From Plazaster borealis (taxonomy: Eukaryota > Echinodermata > Asteroidea > Forcipulatida > Labidiasteridae): a stretch of 64,000 nt of DNA. Below are positions 27,201 to 39,200 of the stretch, piece by piece. Each line of letters starts with the position of its first letter. Positions within the stretch are counted from its first letter, which is position 1. The notes beneath the pieces are model-generated. The model did no database searches and was not told the DNA's origin. It saw nothing but the letters and a program-made list of their open reading frames with translations. The translations under genes and the position numbers were made by a program. Where the stretch lies: contig CM037461.1 of assembly GCA_021014325.1 (NCBI GenBank), positions 24,351,376-24,415,375 on the forward strand. The letters run 5' to 3'.

Positions 27201-30200
27201 TGCGCTCAATCAGAGTTGGTTGAACTATGGTTATCCATGATCCTTAATCATCAAATTTGCTCCTGGATTATACATAAATTAAGTGAAAACAAATATATAT
27301 AACAAACCATATCCAAGTTTGTGTGTATTTGAATCTCTATGCAGTTTGCTAAAAAAATCAAATCAAACAAAATTATAAATTTATAAAAAAGTGAATAAAA
27401 TTAAGCAACTTTCACACATTTCAAATGCATCATCCTTGATTTCAATATAAAGGTTAGTTTACAATTTCCAGTAAGGCTGTGAATAAATTGTGGGCGAACA
27501 GAATAAATAGTTCCTTTCAATGTTTAGTAATTCTTGTATTCATAACTTATTGCTGTAAAGGCCGAAACGAATTTCCCATTTTGGGGATAATAAAGTGAAT
27601 TTGAATTTGAAATTGAAGTCGTTCCTACCACAATTGTTTTCATCGGACCCATCAGTACAATCCGCCGTCCCATCACACAGCATACTAACAGCAACACACT
27701 CTCCTGATCCACACACAAACTCATCAGCTTGACACGGCGATGGTGTGGTTATGCCTGGTTGCCATGATGATGTTCCAATGATTGGCAGATCACCGGTGTA
27801 TAAAACACAATCTGGAGTGAAGGATGTGTCGTCAATAGCGATATCGCCATAGATACCATCCCCAACTGTTGCTTCTATTATCACCTAGAAAGGATAGAAA
27901 ATAATATACAAATATTGGATGCATATGTGTACAATATAGCAGAATATAATCATGATGTGAAATCTGGTCAATTTCATTATACTCAGCTTCGACTCGTGAA
28001 ATGAAAAAGCCAAATTTGTTCGAGTTATTATATTCTGCGACAATGCACAAATGAAATTCATTCAATATTTGTTTTAAATAACTCACACATAGATCCTTGT
28101 CATCTGAAAAAAAATCACAATAAACACAAAACAGACCAGACAACTCGTCCACCCAACACTCTGAAAATTATAAAAAAACCTTCTAAACAATGTGGAAGAC
28201 TCCATTTACACACCAACCTTGTCCGCTGTGAGACATACAAAATCACAATACAAAAAAAAATAATGACAGAATAAACATAAACATCAAAAGTTGAGTTATT
28301 CACCACTGACGGCCAACATAGCCTCTAGACTGTTTTCCTGCCATACAAAATTTTAAATCTTTCTGAAAATAGAAACGACTTATGTTATAGTGTACACGGG
28401 GAGGTCTAGGGAATGAAATGACAGCTTGAGTAAAGACTAACCTGGAAGGGATTGTTCCATGCTAGGTTGACCTCTGCCCTCTCATAGTAATCACCAATCT
28501 CTCCACTCTTACTCCAGAGAGTCACCAGGGGACCGTTGATTGTATCACGTATATACACAGTAAGGGTACCAGTGGTTCTTCCAAACATATGATAATAAAA
28601 CCGCAGCTAAAAAGTTCAAGGAAGCAGAATGAATGATAAATAATAATAATTTTCAATGGCACTTAAAAAGAAGAAGTCAGTTGGTCACCTGAGACATTGC
28701 ATGCCTGTACTTATCAAAGGTTAATAAAGAGAGATTTATAAAGCGCAAACAGTTGCAGATCGGTTACCCAAGTGAAGCCTAATGTTTGGAGCCATTTCAT
28801 TTCCTTTCCTTTCATTTAATTTATTAATTCTGGTTGTAAAGCCAAGGATTCTCTGCAAGGCAAACTTAATCCCCACACTAGCCAGGAACCCCCATGAAGA
28901 GAAGATGAGGAAGTTTCAGTTTTAGATGTGGGAGGAAAACCCCAAAGAATAATTCCAGGGAAAACCCACGCAGTCAGGTAGGGACTGAAAACCCAATCCA
29001 CATAGTGCCCCTGGCGTGATTCGAACCGGGGTCCTAGAGGTGGAAGGCATGGAAAGAAACCACTACGCCATTCCGACCGCTCCTGTCTTACCTGGCATAA
29101 GTTAGACGTAGTTGCAGCGATGTTGTAACTCCCAAGACGAGCTCTGTCTCCAGGCTGACGAGGAGATGATGTCTCTAAGTAGAGGTAGGTTCCTGAGGAG
29201 ATAAACATTCTCAAATTAGTAGCATCTTATTTCATTATTTTATCATTACAAGAGTCATTACAGGAGTCGTGTTGGGAGGCCTCAGACCAACCTCCTGAGT
29301 GTCATCAAGAACGACCTCAAGCAGCACGGTCTAAAACTCAACAACACGATAGACCTACAAGAGTTGAGACGGCTAGCAACAAATAGAAGAGAATGGAGAA
29401 AGATGCTCTTATTATGTACACCCTAGCTTAAATGTACACTATTGAGTGGTGCTTGATGATGTATTTCTGTATTCAGTGTGACTGATTGGATCTTTAAGAT
29501 GTTAACTATTACTATTTTAGATTCAGCATAGGAATACTAATATTGATTGGTGAAGGCTATGCAGCTCTTTATACTACGTCTTTACCTGAGGAGAGTCCGG
29601 TTGTGTGGTCTCGTGTCGGACCCGTCCACTCTGTTGGTGTGATACCTCTGTATGTACGCCAGTCCAACTCATCATTGGTCAGATGCAGCCAATCACAGAT
29701 CCCAGTCTCAAAATCACATAGGTTATAGTTACCTTGGTAACAAACAAACCAAAGTTTTGTCAATTATTCATGCATATCTCATTTTTTAAAATTGAAATTA
29801 AAATAAATAAAGACAGCTAAAGAAAATGTTCTTAAAATCAAACTTTGACACTTACTACATGTGCTTTCATCAGTAAAGTCTCCACAGTCATCCGTTAAGT
29901 CACATAGTCGATTGTTATCCACACAGTTGCTACGGTTACACTTGGTCTGACCCACAGGACAAGGGTCAGAGGTCGGGGCTGTCAAGAAAGAAAAATAAAG
30001 TGGATTTAATTTGACAACTTCTTTAACTCAAACTGATTGCAAAGGAAAATTCTACTCTTGTAACTTGCAAAAATAAAAATCACAATAATGACTCAAGAGT
30101 GTGTAATTTGAACATAAACGAATTTACTGTTGTGGCTAAAACTTGCAATATATGAATTTACTGTTGTGTCAAAACTTGCATTATATAAAAAGAAATTCGC

Positions 30201-33200
30201 AATAAAAACTAGCATCCTGAAACCATGGTCAATATAAATGTTCTTGTCAGGAAAAACAAAAACTTAAATAACCCTTTTTTCCTAAAAGTAAGTAAGTGGA
30301 AGTCCACATCTCAGGAAAGTAAATTTTTACTTCCCTTCCCTTCCTAAAACTGAAAATACTTACGTGGGAGTCCACATCCCAAGAAGGTAACATCATCAAT
30401 GGCAATGTCTCCAAGAACACTGAAAGATCTAGACGCCTCAAAACCAACCTATTGGATGGACAGAGGGAAACTTATATAAAAAACACACAATTTTGTACAA
30501 ATTTAATTTGTGCTGGCGAAGTAGATCAAAGAACAGGATGTCATTTTACCTGGGGGAAATTACTGTATTTCGTTGTCACATAAAAAAGTCTTAAATCAGA
30601 TAAGGTGAAATTTAACATCCATGTCAACAGACCGTGCAAGTCTCGCAGGAATTTAAACATTTTTGGGACCACTTTGGTCCCACGCACATTGCTTTAACAC
30701 GTGAAGGAAACAAACTCGCACACTTTAACCAATGTTGGGTCCCAATGTTGGAATACGCGCAAGACTTGCACGTCTATAAAAGCGGACGGTTTACCTTGAA
30801 TGGTACAGAGATTCTCCCAACACCAAGCTGCATGTAATTCCATACATCTCCCATATCCTCAAAAAGATAAATCAACAAAGTAGGTGCCTGTCCCTCATAC
30901 AAGTACACAGAAAGACTACCGATGTCTGCAACAAATAAAGAGAAAAATCAACGATTTACGAATCAAGTATTGCTCATATCCTGAACTTGTAATGGTCACA
31001 AATTCTCCAGAATCCTCTTTAGGATGTTAACTGACTTTGTAGGATTTGGGGGCGAGTACGGCAGGCCAGAGTAACAATTGCTTATCATTAGTACAGGCGA
31101 AACAATCCCAAGTCAAAAGGTTTGGGTTTTGAGTTACCATAGAGGGGAGGATTTTTGATAACTTTGTACTGCACACCCAAATTAAACCACTCACTCTTAG
31201 CATGCGGCCAAGCATACCAATCACATGCTAGTACCAAACATTTGGGTTTGAGCCTTACAGTGGAAAATATGGATAAGCCACTAGCCAAAGACACAACGGG
31301 TTTAGGTTCAGGTAACAAAGTAGAAAACTTACCTTGACCATACATGTGATACCAGAAATTCAACATACAGGTTGAAGACGCCTGATGAAGCTCTTGAGTC
31401 TCTAAAGTAGCGAGGCTAAACCCTGACCCTGAGTTTGCATCCACATAGACATAGGATCCTGAAATAACAAATCAATTATAGAACATCGACAGAGAAATCC
31501 TAACTAGTCAACATCAGTCAGCCAATCACTTAGTTCTTGAGGCTCTAAAAGTAGCCTATTTCATCAATTTTTATTTCATTTTTCCAAGGGCAAAACATTT
31601 TGGAAATCAGACTAAAGTAGGAAAAATATAATGCCTGTTTAACAATAAGTCTACAGATTTTCTAAAGAAAAAAAATTAAAATAAAGGAAAACAGATTAAA
31701 ATGATTTAATGAAGGTCTTAAAACTTGATAGAGAACTTCAAGTTGATCTGTTTCTCTTACCTGCATCATTGTTAAATGTGTGGTCTTTTGAGGGTCCTGT
31801 GTTGGAACTGGGCGTGGCACCTGACCCAACCTCCCACTTATATGACCCTAGACTTGTGTCAGTCCAGCCACATAAACCTCCTTCAAAGGTACAACTGCTA
31901 CCTGCATGTACAAAAATACATAAACATGAACATAGAATTCAGTAAGAACCATAAAGCATGAATAGTTATAAACCATTTCATTGAACTTCCCATATTTTCT
32001 TGGTTTTCCCAAATAGCCTCATACAAACACTGACATCACATACCACAGTTGCTTTCATCAGATCCATCCAAACAGTCGTTGACAAAATCACAGATTTGGG
32101 TGCGGTCTGTCAGGCATGATCCATCACCACAAATGTGTTGACAGGGCGGGGCTGGGGAGGGCGGGGCACATGTCCCATAAAATGTCTGAATATCATCAAG
32201 AGCAATGTCACCAGCGAAGCTTGAGCCGACCACACCCTCAAAAATAATCTGTACAAAGAAAATAGTCAAATAAATTACATTCAAAAAGTTATTTTGTAGT
32301 AAATTCCATAAACAAGTATCGCCGGCTCAGTCCTATAAGGTCGTTAATTGCAATTTCATATCCATAATGATCAAAAGGGCTTTAAAAAAAATTGCTTATA
32401 AATTTGAAAAAATGTAACAAAATCCACAAATAAATGTTTTCTTTAGAAAATGAATGTTTCCTTTTGCCAAACAAATACTCTGAAGACCACTCTTGATCAA
32501 TAAACTCCATTTACAAGGAGCTCCAAAATATGCAAAAGTAATTTTATGAAATCCATACAAACTGCATTCACGACCTTATAGTCCTGAGCCACGTAATGTC
32601 AGTATATTTTGAATTTATACCTTGTTCTATCTTTACACAAAATAAAGTTTTTAATCAATTCAAAGTTTAAGTTTAACATCAGTCCATTTTTTAGCACACT
32701 TTATTTTTCTCATACTGAAACACCTCACCTTTTATTTCACACTGAAACACCTCAAAGGGAAACATTTCTTGCAAGAAGATTAAGCCATAACCCACGTATT
32801 TAGTTGTTAAAATATACACTTGTTTACGGAAAAGACTTTATTCCAAACAATCTCACCTCAAACACAGAGTCTTCACTTTTGACATCCAAGATGGCGTGCT
32901 GCCAATAGTTGCCTTGGTCACCAGACTTACTCCAAACCAGTGTCCAGTAGGCGGGGTTTAAGACCGTAGTCTCTAACCACACCCGGAGTTCCCCAATATC
33001 CGTCCCATACATATGATACCAAAACGTCAAACACATATCTGTGTTGTACGGCAACGTCTCTGAGAAAAGATACGCAAAGTCGTTTTGGACACGTGGTGAG
33101 GACGTCTCAATGAAGACGTAGTAACCGAAGGCGTTACCAAGGGTGTGGTCAGTGGGCGGGCCGGTCAGAGAGCTGGCTGTCTCACCGATATTTCGTGTCC

Positions 33201-36200
33201 AGTCAAAGGTATCTTGGTAGATGTTGACGAAGGTACAGAAGTCATTTTCAAAGTCACAGGAGGCAGGACGAGAGCATGCTTGGTTAGAGAGGTCAATATC
33301 ATCGATGGAAATACCTCCTTGACCGACAGAATCAACGGTACCTTCAAATATGATCTGCACAGAAAAAAACTTAATCTTCTTAGAATAGCACTCGAGGTGT
33401 TTCAACAGTATCTAACTTTAAATCCTTTGTCCTTGCAGTGGAAGTAGTTAAATTCTATGTAAATCTAACTTCTTTTTATGTCATTAGCCTTCGAGAAAGA
33501 CTCTGCTAGGGTCAAAACGTCAGGCCACTAACCATTTTTTACATTTATACCATAGGTCCTTTATGTTGGTAAGCAGTTTGCAACAGATAATTCTATTTTC
33601 TCATTCTTTCTTTTTAAACTACAAATAGTAGAAATATACATTACCATTCTCTAAAACCCCACTCTCAATAGATTTGTAAGTTTTGAAATGCATACATAAC
33701 ACTCATTAATCATTTTTGAATTTTTTCAAATGTTCTCACATTTCCCCGATTAGCGCCACTGATTGTCTCAAAGCTTTTGAAATGTTTCAAATTTTTGAAT
33801 ACTTCCCAAAAAGCATCAATGATTTTCTAAAACTTTTAACAGTTTTTCAAAAATAAAATGAAAAAATACTTGAACTTACCCTGAATGGATAGCTTGTCTG
33901 TAATGGAACCTCAGCTATCATCCAAAAATCATACCCAAAGAAGGTTGACCATAAACTCTGTCCCTGGTTCCCATTGACCTCTATATAAACATTAAGTTCC
34001 CCTACGCCAGCACCGAGGACATAAAACCAGAATTTCATACAGGTTCCCGTGGTAGCAGGGTATTGTTTAGAGATAATTCTGGCAACATCGTTAATCTGGC
34101 GAGGAGCTGCGGTGTCCATGTAGATGTAATGACCTACAAGAGATTGAGATTGAAATGTAAGGAACATGTATACGTCAGGCCTATTCTATTTGGTTTTATT
34201 GTCTTTGTGTCTAGGTATGTTTTATCCGTTGTCTTATTGGTATTTATTTTCTATATTAATATTTTCTGGTTACTGGCTTGCCCAGATTTATTGTTTTTAT
34301 TTGTCCATAAGTTTTAATGTTTTTAATTTTGTATTGTAATTTTCTAATTTTAATTGTTGTGGCTAGATAGCTCAGTTGGTAGAGCGCCGGCACGTTAAAC
34401 CGGAGGTCAATAGTTCAAATCCTGCTCTTGTCAAATTTTCTTTGTTCAACCCCAAAATTATTTAAAATGTACCAAGTCAATTTCCCTTGTGGGTTATTAC
34501 TGATATTTAAAATTTACACAGTCAGTTTTCCCTTGTGGCATATTACTTGACAATAAAATAAAGATATACAAAAAATCAAAAATCAAACAAATGTTCAATC
34601 AATATTTGTTGTCTTACCCTGCGAAGTTTGGTAAGTATGGTCTATAGAGGGACCAGTTCCTACTGAGCCCGATGCAAGTAACCAATCAAAATCATCCATA
34701 CCATCCTGGGCGTAGTCACACATTCCATGCTCAAAATCACAAACAGCTACAAACAGAAACAAGATAATAAGCTTGACATTTCTCTTAAAGGTTTTCCTTG
34801 ACTGTGACGTGTGTGAGGTAAACCCATCCATCAAGGCCTTCAACAATGCACAGGTTGAGAGCAGAGAATTATTTCACGAAAATTTAGGATGATAGATAGA
34901 ATTAGCTGTTGCAAACTGCTTACCAACCAAAAGGACCTATGATATAAATGCAAAAAATAGTTAATGGCCTGACGTTTTGACCCTAGCAGAGTCTTTCTCG
35001 AAAATTTAGGATTTATGAGGAATATCTGACATCCAAAACCTACAGCGAAATAATGTATGCTGCCATGGAATGTTAATACGGTGAGATTAGTAGCTTCTCC
35101 GTTTTGAAGTAGGAGCTCTGAAATATTTCCAACCCAGAAATGGACCCTCAAATCCAGGACATCACTGTAGTATTCATTTGATAGTGAAAGGCTTAAAGGA
35201 CTAATATGAAAGTGAAAGGCCTCCAGGCCTTGAAGACATTTATTTATCATCAATTGGTGCTCAGCAAGCAAACATATCGTTGCTTCAGTGAAAAAAACGT
35301 TGTATCTCGATTTTGCAAGAACGGTGTATCTCGCAGAAAAAATGCTCCTTGCAAAACTCGTATCTCGGCGCATACTTGTTTTGTGCGTATGTCCTTTGTG
35401 TACAACCATTTGCCTATTTCAAACTTTCGCGAAACATAAATGCGATTTTAGGAGATACAATGTTTTTGCATTGACACAATGATATTAATGTGGTGAATCT
35501 TTTTGATTGACTTACATTGTGCTGGGCAGTCTCCATTATAGACGATGATGTCATCTAATGAAGTATCTCCATCATACGATGGACCAACTACACCTTCAAA
35601 GATGACCTAGGGTCAAAGATATGAATATGCAAATAAGAGGGAAGATGGTTTACCAATTACTGTACATTTTTGTCAAACAACTCACGTTAATAACATCGTT
35701 TAAGAAGAAAGTTAGTTTGAAATTTAAAGAATATTAATTTGTGATGTTTAGAATGATAAACTATTTAAGTTTCACAAATTGTTTAACCAGTTTAAGATCA
35801 AGCATTTTAAAATTTATACCAGGCAATCTCGGTGGTTTAGTTGTAAGACATATGTTCTAGAATGGCAAAGGTCGCAGGTTCGAATCCCACCCAAGTCATA
35901 TGCCTGTGCATCTTTTTTCACAGGACTCGGGAAAGTACTGAGTATTCAGTGCTTTACACACATTGGTGTATGAGTAAAACCAAATAATATTCTTTATCCC
36001 CAACACTTTTAATATACTTGTTAGTTCTCAAAAGTTCCATGTAGAGCAAAATCTCCAGAGGACAAAATCATGGATTCCCAGGCCTAATTTCATGGCTCTG
36101 CTTACTGCCAAATTCTGCACTTGCAATCACCATTCTTTTCTTACAGGGAAAGTGTAAGCTGTGTAAGCGAAGAATGCCTAGTAACATGGAGTACGCACGC

Positions 36201-39200
36201 ACACAAGCAACAATTCCCTGCTAATCTGAGAAATACGCTTGACACAAGTGCAAAATTCCCTGTTTCTGTAAGCGCCGATTCTTTGCTTACGGTAAGCAGA
36301 GCCATGAAACCGGGCCCTGGTCTAGAAACATCATACTCACATTGTATGAACCGGTCAAGTACACTTGACCATACTTCCAGACTGGACCTTGATCTCCGGC
36401 CCTCGTCCACTCTCTGACATCTACTCCGTTTTCTCTCCTGTACAGGTTTAGTTCATTAATATTTGGCCCGTACATGTGATACCAGAAACCTATGCATTTC
36501 CCTACACTGCCGGACACCATGGGAGCGGATACCAGCTGGGCACGGTCACCATTGATTTGAGATGATGCTTCGATGTAGATGTAATACCCTACAAAATACC
36601 AAAGTTAATTATTTGTTTGTTATTAGTCAGTTTCCCTTGTGGTTTATTACTTGATATTAAATAATACATGAGTTTTCTTAGAGCATTAGAGGTATTATAC
36701 AGGATTGGTAAGAATAAAAACATCAATGTTTAATTTTAGTCTAAAAGCTTACTGATTATGAAGTTCATACTTAAACAATTTTTTCTGTGAAATCTTTCCC
36801 TCTGAAATAAAGTCATTATGAGAAAACTGTATCTGAAAACTAAAACAAAATGCAACAGCTGATTTTGGTTGTTACAACCAAAATTAAGGACAATGTGTTT
36901 ACATGCTGAAAACTGTGCAGGTTTTTTTGCTCTTTTCTCCTGATTCACACAACGGATTCAGACAAAATTTTCACAGGTTTGTTATTTCATGTACATGGTT
37001 GATCACACAAAACACGAACACTGTCTGAAACTTTTTTGTCAGCTTTACCAATCCTGTATAATACCTTTTATGCATTAAAGGGATTGTATACATTTGGTAA
37101 TTGGAACCCACTGTTTGTTTCAATTCTATAAAGTTGTAGATATAGGCCTGTACCATAAAACTAACCTGTCAAAATTTCATTTCAAAAGGTGGTAGTGTTT
37201 TTGAGATATTGCCGAATACACAATCTGAGAAACGTTACTGTCAGTAACACTTCTCAGATTCAAATTTTTGGGGATAAAAAGTGATATCTTTTTCCATAAC
37301 CGAAGTACTTTGAAGTGAAAAGTTTCTCTAAATGCTTTCTCATTACCAAACGTATACAGACCCTTTAAACAAATTCTTGTAAAATGATCGATCACAAAAA
37401 ATATGTTGATAATAAAAAATGTTGAATCGCAGACTTTTAATTGAACATTTGACTCACCGAAGGCACCAAATGTTGTGTGATCATACTGAGGACCTGTCCC
37501 CACTGATGCCGTACTACCTTGAATTCTGGTCCAATCAAAATCATCGTTGGTTAAGTCTTGGGTCCAGGTGCAGAGATCTAACTCAAAGTCACAATCAAAG
37601 TCACTTGGGACTAGAAAACAGAATCAGAGAGAAATACAAATAATTATTTGTGATTTGAAGCACTGAATGATGAAGTATCAATAGAAAATATGGTTCAGAC
37701 TGATGGAAACAGTTGTGTGATGTTAGCTATTTTTGCTGTGTAGAATTTCCTTTTGTTGAGTAGAATTTCCTTTTGTAGAGTAGAATTTACTTTTGTTGAG
37801 TAGAATTTACTTTTGTGGAGTAGAATTTCCTTTTGTTGAGTAGAATTTACTTTTGCTAAGTAGAACTTACCTTCGTTGAGTAGAATTTACTTTTGCTGTG
37901 TAGAATTTCCTTTTGTTGAGTAGAATTTCCTTTTGTAGAGTAGAATTTACTTTTGTTGAGTAGAATTTACTTTTGTGGAGTAGAATTTCCTTTTGTTGAG
38001 TAGAATTTACTTTTGCTAAGTAGAACTTACCTTCGTTGAGTAGAATTTACTTTTGTTGAGTAGAATTTCCTTTTGTTGAGTAGAATTTACTTTCGTTGAG
38101 TAGAATTTACTTTCGTTGAGTAGAATTTCCTTTTGTTGAGTAGATTTTACTTTTGCCGAGTACAATTTAGTTTTGTTAGTAAGAATTTTGTTTATCGCTA
38201 AGTAGAATTTACTTTTTGCTGAGTAGAATTTACTTGTGTTGAGTAGAATTTACTTTTTCTAAGTAGAATCAACTTTTGCCAAATAGAATTTACTTTTGCC
38301 TGTAACAATTTAGTTTTGCTTGTTAGAATTTTGTTTTTTGCTGAGTAGAATTTACTTTTGACAGGGTTTTTCATGCTTAACTCTAAAGCATCTTGTCCTG
38401 CCACACAAGTTCTGGCAGGACGAGTAGGTTTTAAAGCTAAATTCTTCATATATGTAATTGAACAATAGACCTTATGCACATAATGTCATTTGAGTAGGGC
38501 GCCCTCGGCTAGAGGTCAAAAGAAGGTTGCTCGTTGGCCCATTCTGGTAATAGATGTGCGTTTTCCTTTGTTTCACCATTGCTTTATCTCCAAGATGGCG
38601 ATGTGATGATGTCAATGCATAAGGTCCATACAATGTACATTATTCATTTAAACGTATATAATGCACAAAAGTAGTTAGTGGTTAGTGGCCTGACGTTTCG
38701 ACCCTAGCAGGGTCTTTCTCGAAGGCTAAAGTATATAATATTACAAGGTTGGCTGACTGATCAATTGACCAATAAATGAACACGAGCTTGGTAGGTATAT
38801 TGTTTTTTCTTCCAACCTTGAAACCTTGGAACAAAATATTTGGCAAACAAACAGAGAGCCTGACCAAGTGGCAGACTGACTGAGAAATGTACCATGAGTT
38901 GGTTGTACTGTAGTTGGTGGTGATTGAGTAGGAATGACAGTACAAGCTGAAGGCTCTATGTCCACATCATCCAGAGCGATATCTCCTTTGTTACCGCTGG
39001 TATACACAGCTTCAAAGAGAACCTAACAACAAACGCAAAGATGTACAGCTTTCAATATATCCTTTATTACCTGCTGGTATAGACAAACTCAAAGAGAACC
39101 TAACAACAAAATGTCAAGATTTCTCTAAATTCCTCTGTTTGTTTTCTAATCTTATCAAGTAATAAACCACAAGGGAAACTGACAGTGTAAACTTGAAGTA

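Noticed and set aside
34362..34435. Apparent tRNA gene with GTT anticodon
   Set aside because: Weak acceptor stem and a C before the anticodon; repeated several times with a common SINE body.
37733..38360. CRISPR-like regular array
   Set aside because: Repeats are contiguous without unique spacers, in an animal genome; it is a minisatellite.
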